Shown here: one piece after another, positions 17,515 to 29,221 of the stretch
How positions within the stretch are numbered: position 1 is the stretch's first letter
How the letters are laid out: each line of letters starts with the position of its first letter
Assembly: GCA_000342265.1 (NCBI GenBank)
Contig: CP004348.1
Coordinates: 1,302,001 to 1,366,000, forward strand
DNA length: 64,000 nucleotides
From: a beta proteobacterium CB
GTDB lineage: Bacteria; Pseudomonadota; Gammaproteobacteria; Burkholderiales; Burkholderiaceae
Reading direction: 5' to 3'
Made by a program: the position numbers and the translations under genes
Notes under the pieces: generated by a model
Database searches by the model: none
What the model was told of the DNA's origin: nothing
What the model saw: only the letters and a program-made list of their open reading frames with translations

Positions 17515-18414
17515 ATGTCTAGCATCCGAGTACTGAAAAACTTTTTAGCGATTTCAAGACACAAAAGCGTGGCAGCTGCTGCACGTGAAATAGGCCTTAC
17601 TGCCGCCGCTGCAGGTCAACAGTTGCAGCAGCTTGAGGCCGAAATTGGCATTGAGCTTTTTGATCGAACCAAACGCTCAATGACCCTCAACCACCATGGC
17701 AGATCCTTGATTGAACCCATTCAAGAAATCGTTTCGCGCTACGAAGCCCTTGGCTCTGGTCTCAAATCTGAGTTGAGTGGAACCATTGTTTTAGGTGCAC
17801 TTGTTTCAACCTTAATGGGTGCATTTGGAAACACACTAAATGAACTTAAGCAGAATTTCCCAGAGCTTGAAATCAAGCTCATTGCAGGTCTTTCTAGTAA
17901 CTTTTTGGAGCAAGTGATTGAAGGCAGTCTCGATGCGGCTATTGTGACCGAATCTCCTTATGCCCTACCCCAACATATCCAGTGGACAGAGCTATATACA
18001 GAGCCAATGGTTTTAATTTCTCCAGCCCGTAAAGATAAAAAAGGCTCTACACCCAAAGTGCCTACAAAGGAATTGCCATTTATACGTTTCGAGAGAAATA
18101 CTTGGACGGGCCACCTAGTAGATCAAACTATTCGGGTGAATAAACTCAGCATTAAAGAGGGCATGGAACTCAATTCAGTTGAGGCGATTATTGAACTTGT
18201 ACGACAGGGACTTGGGTACTCGATTGTTCCTAAACTTGCCAATGTTTCCTGGGATAACGACCGCCAACTAAAAATATCTGCACTACCTGGAAAAACAATT
18301 TACCGAAAAGTGGGCTTGCTAGAAAAGCGTAAACACTCCCGTGAAAATATTACCCAAGAAATTAAGAAATACTTCCTAGATGGGGTTATTGCAAAAAGAA
18401 AAACCACCCCTTAG
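17515..18414 (+). CDS. LysR-family transcriptional regulator of the frd-fumarase operon
   Basis: The 299-residue protein has the N-terminal winged helix (residues 1-60: FLAISRHKSVAAAAREIGL, then QQLQQLEAEIGIELFDRTKR) and a LysR substrate-binding domain from about residue 88. It is divergently transcribed from frdB, the classical layout for a LysR regulator and its target. The inducer is likely an organic acid handled by the operon, but nothing in the sequence names it. Confidence 0.88.
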   Translation: MSSIRVLKNFLAISRHKSVAAAAREIGLTAAAAGQQLQQLEAEIGIELFDRTKRSMTLNHHGRSLIEPIQEIVSRYEALGSGLKSELSGTIVLGALVSTLMGAFGNTLNELKQNFPELEIKLIAGLSSNFLEQVIEGSLDAAIVTESPYALPQHIQWTELYTEPMVLISPARKDKKGSTPKVPTKELPFIRFERNTWTGHLVDQTIRVNKLSIKEGMELNSVEAIIELVRQGLGYSIVPKLANVSWDNDRQLKISALPGKTIYRKVGLLEKRKHSRENITQEIKKYFLDGVIAKRKTTP

Positions 18415-18422
18415 GGTGGTTT
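18395..18422. terminator. Terminator hairpin at the end of the lysR gene
   Basis: Stem AAACCACCC / GGGTGGTTT with loop CTTA overlaps the last codons and stop of the LysR gene. On the minus strand the stem is followed by TTTTTCTTTTT, so it should stop minus-strand transcripts of the gene ending at 18566. On the plus strand the T tract is short. Confidence 0.75.
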
Positions 18423-18565
18423 GAAAAAAAGCTATGGAGGTATTACTAAAGAATGAACAACAAATTCATAGTAATCCTCGCTTCAAGCTGCGAAATATGA
18501 AGATGCGTTCTTTCAGTGCCAAAAGCATCATTTTGGTGCAGGTGATGACTGCCGCCCAAGCCAAA

Positions 18566-18934
18566 CTACTTGCAGGGGTACTTCGCCTCGAAGAATCGCA
18601 CTAAAGTCTTGGCTGCACGCTCTGGATTGAACTGAGGGTTTGCTTGAGTCCAAGCCAAAAATTCCCGGAGAATTTCCTCTCTTGTTCCAGTATTTCCGGC
18701 AAAACAAATATTGCTCTTCATTTTGGTATTGTGATTAGCTAGGTATGCTTGATACACGCCTTCCCCAAATCCAAAGCAAAAGTTCTGCCCATCAAGATCA
18801 TCTAGGTTCTTACATAAATCAACTAAAGCAGCTGTTGAGGCATCGCCTTTCGGCAAATTAGTCTGAGAAAGTACATTTGACTGCATAAGCATCATTGCAC
18901 TGACTACGCATAGGGTGACTCTGAATAATTTCAT
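18566..18934 (-). CDS. Secreted Rap1a/Tai-like protein
   Basis: The 122-residue protein has a signal peptide (cleavage near residue 23, after VLSQ or nearby) and four cysteines in the mature part (LCKNLD, NFCFGFGEGVYQAY, SNICFAGN, YPCK) in the spacing of the Rap1a/Tai immunity fold, with FLAWTQANPQFN before the C-terminus. Named members protect against type VI effectors, but many relatives stand alone without a toxin, as here: no effector gene lies nearby. A general periplasmic role is equally possible. Confidence 0.65.
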   Translation of the reverse strand: MKLFRVTLCVVSAMMLMQSNVLSQTNLPKGDASTAALVDLCKNLDDLDGQNFCFGFGEGVYQAYLANHNTKMKSNICFAGNTGTREEILREFLAWTQANPQFNPERAAKTLVRFFEAKYPCK

Positions 18935-18952
18935 CTTGTAGCTCTCTATTTG

Positions 18953-20074
18953 TTAGCGCCTAAATCCACCCATACGACCACCACCAAAACCGCCGCGACC
19001 AGCAAATCGATCATCATTCATACGATCGTAACGAGCCTGCTCTCGCATAGCATTTTCTTGAGCAGCTTCGCGATAAGCATTAGGATTTACGCGATCCTGC
19101 TGATAATCGTTACGAGCCTCTTGATTCATACGATCAGCTTGAGCGCGCTCCTGTGGGGTGGCATTTTTCTGAAAATCGCTACTAGCTCTTTGGTCAGCAT
19201 TTTTTGCTGCTTGACGTTCTTGTGGGGTCGCATTGTTCTTCCAGTCATTCAAAAGGCGCTGCTGGTTTTGAATGCTACTTGGACCGATCAAACCCCTGGT
19301 CGATTTTCCTGAGTTATTGCTGCCACTATTGTTTACATTAATCGTGCCATCAGACCAACTTGGAGTGGACCAAAATGCTCCGCCAACGGCCATCCCAAGG
19401 CCAAATGTCATCATTCCCCAAGCAGGGTTATAAGCTGGATATGGGGGATAGTCTGGATATGGCCATGGACCATAAACAACTGTCGGGTTATAACTTGGTA
19501 CGAAGACCACTTGGGTATTCGCAGGACCAATCAAAACGTTTGAATTAGCATCCGTACTTACTGAGATTTGTTGATTCGTCTTCAGGGTTCCGGCCTGCAC
19601 AGCACGCTTTCTCAAGACCTGCACTGCCGCCATCGTGTCTGCTGGCTGCAATTTATAGGCATTCCCCAGGTTTTGGGTCCACTGCAGCTTGCTACCCATC
19701 ATGTCAAATGCCTGCGGGAAGGAGATAAGTGACTTCACACTGTCATTCCAAGATTGAGCTTTCAGAGCATCTTGCAATGCAGCCCCACTCAGATTGGAAT
19801 TAGTTCTTCGCCAGTTATAGGCCTCAGCCACTTCCAGAGGGTAAGTGGAGGCCAAGAGCATGAGGGATAAAAGAGAATCTGGATAGAGCGCTATAGGAGA
19901 AACCAATGACTGCAACTGGGCGGAGGAAATCAGTTGCGGAGAACTTCCATAGCCACCACTTTGAGTATAGCTTTGTGGGTAGACTGCATTTTGATAGGGA
20001 TCACTATTGTTTGAGCAAGCGCCCAATAGCAATATAAAACCAATACAACACCACGCCTTATATTGATTATTCAT
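18953..20074 (-). CDS. DUF3300 domain lipoprotein
   Basis: I place the start at 20074, where MNNQYKAWCCIGFILLLGAC gives a lipoprotein signal with lipobox LLGAC. The frame itself is open to 20239 but that part overlaps fdx. The DUF3300 domain follows (LVSPIALYPDSLLSLMLLAS, then ISFPQAFDMMGSKLQWTQNL). The C-terminal 150 residues are low-complexity, rich in Gln, Asn, Arg and Gly, with a repeated NATPQERQAAK / NATPQERAQAD unit and a glycine-arginine tail. Function unknown; outer-membrane lipoprotein is likely. The GGAGG ribosome binding site is 12 bases from this ATG and four from an earlier out-of-frame ATG. Confidence 0.8.
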   Translation of the reverse strand: MNNQYKAWCCIGFILLLGACSNNSDPYQNAVYPQSYTQSGGYGSSPQLISSAQLQSLVSPIALYPDSLLSLMLLASTYPLEVAEAYNWRRTNSNLSGAALQDALKAQSWNDSVKSLISFPQAFDMMGSKLQWTQNLGNAYKLQPADTMAAVQVLRKRAVQAGTLKTNQQISVSTDANSNVLIGPANTQVVFVPSYNPTVVYGPWPYPDYPPYPAYNPAWGMMTFGLGMAVGGAFWSTPSWSDGTINVNNSGSNNSGKSTRGLIGPSSIQNQQRLLNDWKNNATPQERQAAKNADQRASSDFQKNATPQERAQADRMNQEARNDYQQDRVNPNAYREAAQENAMREQARYDRMNDDRFAGRGGFGGGRMGGFRR

Positions 20075-20123
20075 AAACTCATTAATCCTCCAATATTGCT
20101 TGAGTTTAATGCTGAGTCTGGAA

Positions 20124-20462
20124 TTAGTGATTTTCTTTAGCGTGATTGATGGAGTATTTCGGAATTTCAATAACCAAATCCTGGCGAGCAACAATGGCCT
20201 GGCAAGATAATCGAGACTGAGGGTTGAGTCCCCATGCACGGTCTAACAAATCTTCCTCGTTCTCATCTGGCTCATTGAGGCTCTGATAGCCCTCCTTCAC
20301 AATCACGTGACAGGTAGTGCAAGCACAGACCATATCGCAAGCATGCTCAATCGGAATATTGTTTTCAAGCAATGCTTCGCAGATAGAGGTACCGGGTGCT
20401 ACTTCAACCACCGCACCTTCGGGGCAATATTCACTATGGGGTAGAACAACAATCTGAGTCAT
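20124..20462 (-). CDS. fdx: Isc-type [2Fe-2S] ferredoxin
   Basis: The 112-residue adrenodoxin-type ferredoxin has the cluster ligands in EHACDMVCACTTCHVIV and a fourth Cys in SRLSCQAIV. It is the last gene of the Isc operon, 18 bases after hscA, and supplies electrons for cluster assembly on IscU. The length and position are standard. Confidence 0.95.
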   Translation of the reverse strand: MTQIVVLPHSEYCPEGAVVEVAPGTSICEALLENNIPIEHACDMVCACTTCHVIVKEGYQSLNEPDENEEDLLDRAWGLNPQSRLSCQAIVARQDLVIEIPKYSINHAKENH

Positions 20463-20480
20463 CTTAATAATTTTCTTTTC

Positions 20481-22346
20481 TTAAATTTCGGCAACATTCT
20501 TACCAGCCAAAGCCTTCTGGATACTAGCGTTCATGCGCTTCTGAGCAAACTCATCGGTCGCCTTAGCAGCATGATCTACCGCCTTTCTCAGAATGGCGCT
20601 ATCCGTTTCTTCTGTAAGAATCTTTTGTAAAGTCGACATTTCCTGATCAACAGATACCTGCTCTTGCTCATTCAATAGTCCACGATCAGAATCTAGTGCA
20701 GTTTGCACAGCATCCAATAAACGCTGCGCATTGACCTGTTCTTCACGCAAGGATCTAGCCAGGAGATCAACTTTGGCTGAAGCAAAACCATCTTGCAACA
20801 TCCGAGCAATCTCAGCATCCGTTAAACCATAAGAGGGCTTAATATCAATCGAAGCTTGGACACCAGAACCCTGCTCCATCGCGCTAACGGAAAGCAAGCC
20901 ATCAGCATCAACTTGGAATGTCACTCGGATGCGGGCGGCGCCAGCAGCCATGGGCGGGATACCCCGCAACTCAAACTTGCCAAGGGAACGGCAGTCTTGC
21001 GCCAACTCGCGCTCACCCTGCACTACCTGAATGGCTAAGGCAGTTTGACCATCTTTAAAGGTAGTGAAATCCTGCGCACGTGCAACCGGAATAGGCGTAT
21101 TGCGCGGAATAATTTTTTCCACCAAACCACCCATGGTTTCAATACCGAGGGAAAGTGGAATGACATCAAGCAATAACCACTCATCATCTTTACTTTGATT
21201 GCCGGCAAGTAGGTCTGCTTGCATAGCAGCGCCTAAAGCAACCACTTGATCTGGATTCAGGTTGTTTAAGGGCTTGGTGCCAAAAAGTTCACCAACTGCG
21301 CGTTGCACATGCGGCATGCGAGTCGCACCACCCACCATCACCACGCCTTTAACTTCATCCGCTTTAAGACCAGCATCACGCAAGGCTTTTTTTACTGCCG
21401 TTAGTGTTTTGCTGATGAGGTTCTGAGTAATCTCAAAGAACTGGGCCTGGCTGATACCGACTTTAACCACCGTGCCATCAGAGAGCGTTTCGTGCACGCG
21501 GGCCAATGGATTGTGACTCAATTGCTCTTTGGCATGCTTACAAGAAAGCAGGAGCTTACGGTGATCTTGAATCGAGATTGGCGGGAGTTTTGCTTGCTCG
21601 ATAACCCAGCAATACAAGCGATGATCAAAGTCATCACCACCCAAAGCTGAATCACCGCCAGTAGAGAGCACCTCAAAGACACCCCTGCTCATCTTCAAAA
21701 TAGAGATGTCAAAGGTGCCGCCGCCCAAGTCGTATACAGCATAGATACCTTCAGAGGCATTATCTAGACCATAGGCAATAGCAGCTGCAGTAGGCTCATT
21801 GAGCAAACGCAAGACTTCAACGCCTGCCAACTTGGCTGCATCTTTGGTGGCTTGGCGCTGAGCATCATCAAAATAAGCAGGTACAGTAATCACCGCACCA
21901 ACGATATCGTCGTTTACAGAATCCTCGGCGAGCTGACGCAAACGCGCCAGAATTTCTGCAGAGACTTCAATAGGACTTTTATCCCCAGCGACTGTTCGCA
22001 ACTTCAACATCCCTGGCTCATCAACAAAGTCGTATGGTGCGTTCTCAATGTTTTCTACATCAACAATCCCGCGACCCATGAAGCGTTTGACAGAAACAAT
22101 GGTATTTTTGGGATCAGAAACGATACTTTCAATAGCCTCGAAGCCAGCCTGTGTTCTGCCGTTTGGTAAATAACGTACTACCGAAGGAAGCAATTCTCGC
22201 CCTTCAGAGTCTGGCAAAACCTGAGGCAAAGCATCTCGCACAATCGCCACCAAAGAATTAGTGGTTCCTAAATCAATACCAACGGCAATCCGACGCTGAT
22301 GTGGGGCAAGTGATTTACCGGGTTCGGAGATTTGTAATAAGGCCAT
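20481..22346 (-). CDS. hscA: Hsp70-type chaperone HscA
   Basis: The 621-residue protein is a DnaK-like ATPase specialised for iron-sulfur transfer. It has the ATPase signatures [27 protein letters not shown] and [14 protein letters not shown], and a C-terminal substrate domain. With HscB it binds the LPPVK motif of IscU, which is present here, to release the cluster. It lies between hscB and fdx with short gaps. Confidence 0.96.
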   Translation of the reverse strand: MALLQISEPGKSLAPHQRRIAVGIDLGTTNSLVAIVRDALPQVLPDSEGRELLPSVVRYLPNGRTQAGFEAIESIVSDPKNTIVSVKRFMGRGIVDVENIENAPYDFVDEPGMLKLRTVAGDKSPIEVSAEILARLRQLAEDSVNDDIVGAVITVPAYFDDAQRQATKDAAKLAGVEVLRLLNEPTAAAIAYGLDNASEGIYAVYDLGGGTFDISILKMSRGVFEVLSTGGDSALGGDDFDHRLYCWVIEQAKLPPISIQDHRKLLLSCKHAKEQLSHNPLARVHETLSDGTVVKVGISQAQFFEITQNLISKTLTAVKKALRDAGLKADEVKGVVMVGGATRMPHVQRAVGELFGTKPLNNLNPDQVVALGAAMQADLLAGNQSKDDEWLLLDVIPLSLGIETMGGLVEKIIPRNTPIPVARAQDFTTFKDGQTALAIQVVQGERELAQDCRSLGKFELRGIPPMAAGAARIRVTFQVDADGLLSVSAMEQGSGVQASIDIKPSYGLTDAEIARMLQDGFASAKVDLLARSLREEQVNAQRLLDAVQTALDSDRGLLNEQEQVSVDQEMSTLQKILTEETDSAILRKAVDHAAKATDEFAQKRMNASIQKALAGKNVAEI

Positions 22347-22364
22347 GGGAGCTAGATTTTAAAG

Positions 22365-22898
22365 CTATACCAAAGCTGAGATAGCATCATCTAGCTCGAG
22401 CGCAAACTTATCAATAAAAAGAAGGCCTCTCAGCAACTCAGCAGCACGCTCGTAATTCTTGGCTGCATCGATAGCTTGAGTAATTTCTGCCAAGGTATCT
22501 CGCTTGGATTGATCGACCTCTTTAGCTAAGGCTTCTAGCGCACCGAGATCCTCATCTTGATCCTCAAGACTTTCACGCCATTCCATTTGTTTCATGAGGA
22601 AAGCAGCCGGCATAGCGGTATTCGTTTCAAGGCGCGGATCCACTCCATGGAGCTGGCAAAGGTAGAGTCCACGCTGAATAGGATTCTTGAGAGTCTGCAA
22701 AGCAGTGTTGGCTAAGGTAGCCATTTGCATAGCGAGTCGTTGCTCAGTATCACTACCGCGAGCATGGCGATCAGGATGCACCTCTTTTTGAATTGCTAGG
22801 TAAGCCTGATCTAACGCAGACAAATCTATATTGAATTGCTGTTCTAAACCAAAGAAGCGAAAGTAATCGTCAGACGCGGAAGGATTCGCCACAACCAC
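22365..22898 (-). CDS. hscB: J-domain co-chaperone HscB
   Basis: The 177-residue protein has an N-terminal J domain with the HPD tripeptide in [13 protein letters not shown] and a C-terminal helical IscU-binding domain. The start is a GTG at 22898, or another GTG two codons later, and lies inside the 3' end of iscA, so the genes overlap by about 29 bases in different frames. No ATG is available near the family N-terminus ([11 protein letters not shown]). Confidence 0.92.
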   Translation of the reverse strand: MVVANPSASDDYFRFFGLEQQFNIDLSALDQAYLAIQKEVHPDRHARGSDTEQRLAMQMATLANTALQTLKNPIQRGLYLCQLHGVDPRLETNTAMPAAFLMKQMEWRESLEDQDEDLGALEALAKEVDQSKRDTLAEITQAIDAAKNYERAAELLRGLLFIDKFALELDDAISALV

Positions 22899-23193
22899 AC
22901 TCGTCTTTTACATTCGGATTCTGAAACTTGAAGCCTTCGTTCAAACCTTCCCGCACAAAATCTAATTCAGTGCCATCTAAATAAGCCAAGCTCTTAGGGT
23001 CAACAAAAATAGTGATGCCATTAGATTCAAATTGCGTATCTTCCGGTGCAGCCTCATCTACATACTCTAGCTGATAGGCTAGGCCAGAACAACCAGTAGT
23101 ACGAACGCCTAAGCGTAAGCCACAGCCTTTTCCGCGCTTATCTAAATTGCGCTGAACATGTTTTGCTGCTTTGTCGGTTAAGGTAATTGCCAT
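22870..23193 (-). CDS. iscA: A-type iron-sulfur carrier IscA
   Basis: The 107-residue protein has the three conserved cysteines: one in [14 protein letters not shown] and two in the C-terminal [10 protein letters not shown] start at [13 protein letters not shown] (23193) because the upstream extension in the open frame overlaps iscU and is not family-like. It accepts or delivers iron-sulfur clusters after IscU. The gap to iscU is 19 bases. Confidence 0.94.
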   Translation of the reverse strand: MAITLTDKAAKHVQRNLDKRGKGCGLRLGVRTTGCSGLAYQLEYVDEAAPEDTQFESNGITIFVDPKSLAYLDGTELDFVREGLNEGFKFQNPNVKDECGCGESFRV

Positions 23194-23212
23194 GATGAAA
23201 GCCTCTTTATCT

Positions 23213-23599
23213 TTACTGGGCTGGATGCTTTTCTTTGTAATCGGCCACTGCAGCCTTAATGGCATCTTCAGCCAAAATTGAGCAGTGAATTTTTACAGGC
23301 GGCAAAGCCAACTCTTCTGCGATTAAGGAGTTCTTAATCTCTAGAGCCTGATCCAAGGTTTTACCTTTAACCCACTCAGTTACCAATGAAGACGATGCAA
23401 TCGCAGAGCCGCAACCATAAGTCTTGAACTTAGCATCTTCAATCACGCCTTGATCATTTACGCGAATTTGTAATTTCATAACGTCGCCGCATGCAGGTGC
23501 ACCAACCATGCCAGTACCAACTTGGTCGTCACCTTTTTCAAACGAACCCACGTTACGGGGATTTTCATAATGATCAATTACTTTGTCGCTATATGCCAT
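23213..23599 (-). CDS. iscU: Iron-sulfur cluster scaffold IscU
   Basis: The 128-residue scaffold has the three cluster cysteines ([38 protein letters not shown]) and the HscA-binding LPPVK motif. It receives sulfur from IscS encoded 57 bases upstream. Length and motifs are complete. Confidence 0.97.
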   Translation of the reverse strand: MAYSDKVIDHYENPRNVGSFEKGDDQVGTGMVGAPACGDVMKLQIRVNDQGVIEDAKFKTYGCGSAIASSSLVTEWVKGKTLDQALEIKNSLIAEELALPPVKIHCSILAEDAIKAAVADYKEKHPAQ

Positions 23600-23656
23600 G
23601 ATATTTCCTCGTTATTTCTTTTATCTATTGTTTAGCTTAACTACCTTTGATACTGC

Positions 23657-24916
23657 TTAGTGTGCTGCCCACTGGATGGTGCTGAGATCAATGCCATCTT
23701 TAAACATTTCCCAAAGCGGTGAGAGCTCGCGCAACTTAGCAATTTTTTCTTTCACCAACTTAATTGTGAAATCCACTTCTTGTTCAGTAGTAAAGCGTCC
23801 CAAAGTAAAGCGAATTGAGCTATGGGCCAATTCATCATTGCGACCAAGTGCGCGCAATACATAAGAAGGCTCCAAGGATGCTGAAGTACATGCAGATCCA
23901 GAAGAGATAGCCAAGTCTTTCAATGCCATCAGCATAGATTCACCTTCAACATAGTTGAAGCTGATATTGAGGTTATGCGGAACACGATGCTCCATATCTC
24001 CATTTACGTAAACCTCTTCAATATCCTTCAAACCATTAAGTAAGCGATCGCGCAAAGCGCGAATGCGGGCATTACCTGAAGCCATCTCAAGACGTGCAAT
24101 ACGGAATGCTTCGCCCATACCAACAATTTGATGAACCGCCAAAGTGCCTGAGCGCATACCGCGCTCATGACCACCACCATGAATCTGTGCCTCAATGCGA
24201 ATGCGGGGCTTACGACGGACAAACAGCGCACCAATGCCTTTTGGGCCATAAGTCTTGTGGGCAGAAAAACTCATTAAATCAACCTTGACCTTCTCTAAGT
24301 CAATTTCTACTTTGCCAGTCGCTTGCGCTGCATCCACATGAAATATCACACCACGGGAACGGCAAAGTTCACCAATTTTCGGGATATCTTGTACAACACC
24401 AATCTCGTTATTGACATACATGACTGATGCCAAGATGGTGCCTGGCTTCATTGCTGCCTCTAGCTGAGCAAAATCAATCAGGCCATTAGGCAAAACATCT
24501 AAATAAGTTACCTCAAAGCCTTCACGCTCGAGCTCGCGGCAAGTATCTAATGTCGCTTTGTGCTCAGTCTTGACGGTAATGATGTGGTTACCACGGTCTT
24601 TATAAAAGTGAGCAGCACCTTTCAGCGCTAAATTAATACTTTCGGTTGCGCCACTGGTAAATACGATCTCTCTTGGATCAGCATGAACTAGCTGAGCCAC
24701 TTCTGAACGCGACCACTCAACCGCCTCTTCAGCAGCCCAACCATAGGCATGGCTTCGGGAGGCGGCATTACCAAACTGCTCACGCAAGTAAGGCAACATC
24801 TTATCAACCACGCGTGGATCAATCGGCGTCGTAGCTGAATAGTCCATATAGACCGGGAAATGCTTAGGGCTAAACATGGGTACCGCTTGTTGAGGAATGT
24901 CTTGTGGTGCGTTCAT
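23657..24916 (-). CDS. iscS: Cysteine desulfurase IscS
   Basis: This PLP enzyme takes sulfur from cysteine for cluster assembly and tRNA thiolation. Features: [19 protein letters not shown] at the start of the fold, [14 protein letters not shown], the PLP lysine in [12 protein letters not shown] and the mobile catalytic cysteine in [14 protein letters not shown]. At 419 residues it is about 15 longer than E. coli IscS because of an N-terminal extension rich in Pro and Gln; a later Met (in VPMFSPKHF) is an alternative start. Confidence 0.96.
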   Translation of the reverse strand: MNAPQDIPQQAVPMFSPKHFPVYMDYSATTPIDPRVVDKMLPYLREQFGNAASRSHAYGWAAEEAVEWSRSEVAQLVHADPREIVFTSGATESINLALKGAAHFYKDRGNHIITVKTEHKATLDTCRELEREGFEVTYLDVLPNGLIDFAQLEAAMKPGTILASVMYVNNEIGVVQDIPKIGELCRSRGVIFHVDAAQATGKVEIDLEKVKVDLMSFSAHKTYGPKGIGALFVRRKPRIRIEAQIHGGGHERGMRSGTLAVHQIVGMGEAFRIARLEMASGNARIRALRDRLLNGLKDIEEVYVNGDMEHRVPHNLNISFNYVEGESMLMALKDLAISSGSACTSASLEPSYVLRALGRNDELAHSSIRFTLGRFTTEQEVDFTIKLVKEKIAKLRELSPLWEMFKDGIDLSTIQWAAH

Positions 24917-24958
24917 TTTTATTTATCTATCAATGGGCTAAAAAGTTAATCTCTTGAC

Positions 24959-25528
24959 TCAACTTTGTTGAGCCAGGTTAAAAACAGAATTCACAAGAGG
25001 CCGCTTTGGAGCGACTTCTTTTGTTGCTGCGATCGCTGTTGCCGGCTTTTCTGCCTTCACACTATCGGCCTTAATTTTCTTGGGGCGCAAATCATGCAAT
25101 ACGATTCCGCGTCCAGATTGCTGTTGTACTAAGTCACGTAAAGACACGGAACTGAGGTACTCCACCATCTTGGCATTCAGGTTCGACCATAAATCATGGG
25201 TCATACAGCGGCCGTGGTTTTCTTCATCGCTATGACAATTGCCTTTGCCGCCACATTGGGTTGCATCTAGGGGCTCATCGACAGCCACAATGATGTCGGC
25301 CACACTAATTTCTTCGGACTTACGAGCAAGGGTGTAGCCACCACCTGGACCGCGAGTGCTATCAACAATATTGAAACGGCGTAACTTGCCGAACAACTGT
25401 TCTAGGTAAGAAAGGGAAATCTTCTGTCTTTGGCTAATTCCAGCCAAAGTTACAGGCCCGTGCGTTTCACGCAGGGCTAAATCAATCATTGCGGTTACTG
25501 CAAAACGGCCTTTGGTTGTAAGTCTCAT
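24959..25528 (-). CDS. iscR: Rrf2-family iron-sulfur regulator IscR
   Basis: The 189-residue protein has the winged helix (MRLTTKGRFAVTAMIDLAL, then ISLSYLEQLFGKLRR) and the three cluster-binding cysteines in QCGGKGNCHSDEENHGRC. The C-terminus after about residue 140 is an Ala/Lys-rich tail. IscR with its [2Fe-2S] cluster represses its own operon; a site matching the type 1 consensus lies about 50 bases upstream of the start codon. Confidence 0.95.
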   Translation of the reverse strand: MRLTTKGRFAVTAMIDLALRETHGPVTLAGISQRQKISLSYLEQLFGKLRRFNIVDSTRGPGGGYTLARKSEEISVADIIVAVDEPLDATQCGGKGNCHSDEENHGRCMTHDLWSNLNAKMVEYLSSVSLRDLVQQQSGRGIVLHDLRPKKIKADSVKAEKPATAIAATKEVAPKRPLVNSVFNLAQQS

Positions 25529-25578
25529 ATGTCACCTTGGTAATGGATTGTTATGGACAGCTAACAGCCGGGCGGGTA

Positions 25579-25603
25579 ATACCCGACCATTCCACTCAAC
25601 TTT
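25579..25603 (-). promoter_or_regulatory. IscR type 1 binding site in the iscR promoter
   Basis: On the minus strand the sequence reads AAAG then TTGAGTGGAATGG then TCGGGTAT. Compared with the E. coli type 1 consensus (ATASYYGACTR-WWWYAGTC-RRSTAT) I count 21 matches in 25. Its distance from the iscR start (51 bases) fits a promoter-overlapping repression site. The 13-bp palindrome CGGGTAATACCCG overlaps its promoter-proximal end. Confidence 0.65.
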
Positions 25604-25643
25604 AACATATACCCAACTATTCTGCTCGGGATTTAAACACCCC

Positions 25644-27797
<2,154 letters not shown>

Positions 27798-27802
27798 TTC
27801 AC

Positions 27803-27822
27803 CTGTGACTTTTAGTTCACAG
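27803..27822 (-). repeat. Inverted repeat directly upstream of the uvrB start
   Basis: Perfect six-base arms CTGTGA / TCACAG with an eight-base spacer end six bases before the uvrB ATG; the downstream arm runs into the AGGTGA ribosome binding site. It could be an RNA hairpin affecting initiation or a protein site. The spacing (12 bases between CTGT and ACAG) does not fit a LexA box, which needs eight. Confidence 0.4.
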
Positions 27823-27979
27823 CGAATTTTGTATAAACATTGATTTTGCCGTTTTTATTTGGAAATAGTTGAATCTAGACTCAAAAACAGTCATTTAAAG
27901 TAAATTTAACTGAATTTAACGTCAATTAACACTGAAATACCTCTTTTAACCTACATTACCATCCCATTTCGACCCCCAA

Positions 27980-29179
27980 ATGAACCTTTTTACTTCAGTC
28001 CAGTTAGCCCCTAAAGACCCAATTTTTGGCCTCACAGAAGCCTATGTCGCCGATCAACGTGCAGACAAGGTCAACTTGGGTGTTGGCGTCTATTACACCG
28101 ATGAAGGCAAGGTACCCCTTTTAAAGGCGGTTATTAAGGCCGAAGAAGCTATTGTGGCGAAGCACTCTCCGCGTAGCTATATCCCAATCGAAGGGCCTAA
28201 CCCCTATAACGGCGCAGTACAGAACCTCTTGTTTGGTGCCGACTCCTCGCTCATTAAAGATGGTCGCGTTGTTACTGCTGAGTGCCTTGGCGGTACTGGC
28301 GCGTTGCGCGTTGGCGCTGACTTTATTAAGCGCTTGAACTTAAATGCACCATGCGCGATCAGCAACCCAACCTGGGAAAACCATCGCGGCATTTTTGAAT
28401 CAGCAGGATTTGAAGTAGTCGAGTACACCTATTTCGACGGCAAAACACGTGGCGTTGATTTCGATGGCATGGTGAAGTCTTTGGAGTCTTTCCCAAAGTT
28501 CACTACTGTCTTATTGCACGCCTGCTGTCATAACCCAACTGGCGCCGACATTACTGAAGCGCAATGGCGTCAAGTAATTGATATCTGCAAAGCAAAGCAA
28601 CTCATTCCGTTTTTAGATATGGCCTACCAAGGCTTTGCTGCAGGAATTGAACAAGACGGTATTGCAGTTCGCTTGTTTGCTGAATCTGGCATGTCTTTCT
28701 TTGTATCCAGCTCTTTTTCCAAATCATTCTCACTCTATGGTGAGCGAGTTGGTGCACTATCTATCGTGACTCAAAGCAAAGATGAATCCACTCGCGTGCT
28801 TTCGCAGCTCAAACGCGTGATTCGTACAAATTACTCGAACCCCCCAACTCATGGCGCTGCGATTGCAGCTGCCGTTCTGAATTCACCAGAGCTGAGACAG
28901 CTTTGGGAAGATGAATTGGCTGAAATGCGTGATCGTATTAAAGCAATGCGCCATGGACTTGTAGAAAAATTGGCTGCTGCTGGCGTCAAGCAAGACTTTG
29001 CTTTTATTGAAGCTCAGCGCGGTATGTTTTCTTACTCAGGATTAACCGCCGAACAAGTTGAACGTTTACAAAAAGAGGATGGCATTTATGCCCTCTCCAC
29101 CGGTCGCATTTGTGTGGCTGCTCTCAATACCAAAAATATTGATAAGGTGGCTCAAGCAATCGCCCGCGTATTGGCGTAA
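27980..29179 (+). CDS. tyrB: Aromatic-amino-acid/aspartate aminotransferase (class I fold)
   Basis: The 399-residue PLP enzyme has the aminotransferase core NLGVGVYYTDEGKVPLL, NPTWENHRGIFESAGF, HACCHNPTGADITEAQW and the PLP-lysine region SSSFSKSFSLYGERVG. It transfers amino groups between aromatic amino acids or aspartate and 2-oxoglutarate. TyrB and AspC share these motifs, so the preferred substrate is uncertain; betaproteobacterial members with this N-terminus are mostly annotated as TyrB. It is divergent from uvrB across a 182-base AT-rich region. Confidence 0.88.
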   Translation: MNLFTSVQLAPKDPIFGLTEAYVADQRADKVNLGVGVYYTDEGKVPLLKAVIKAEEAIVAKHSPRSYIPIEGPNPYNGAVQNLLFGADSSLIKDGRVVTAECLGGTGALRVGADFIKRLNLNAPCAISNPTWENHRGIFESAGFEVVEYTYFDGKTRGVDFDGMVKSLESFPKFTTVLLHACCHNPTGADITEAQWRQVIDICKAKQLIPFLDMAYQGFAAGIEQDGIAVRLFAESGMSFFVSSSFSKSFSLYGERVGALSIVTQSKDESTRVLSQLKRVIRTNYSNPPTHGAAIAAAVLNSPELRQLWEDELAEMRDRIKAMRHGLVEKLAAAGVKQDFAFIEAQRGMFSYSGLTAEQVERLQKEDGIYALSTGRICVAALNTKNIDKVAQAIARVLA

Positions 29180-29221
29180 GAACGCGCAATAAGCGGTTAC
29201 ACTGCATTATCAGGAGGCATC

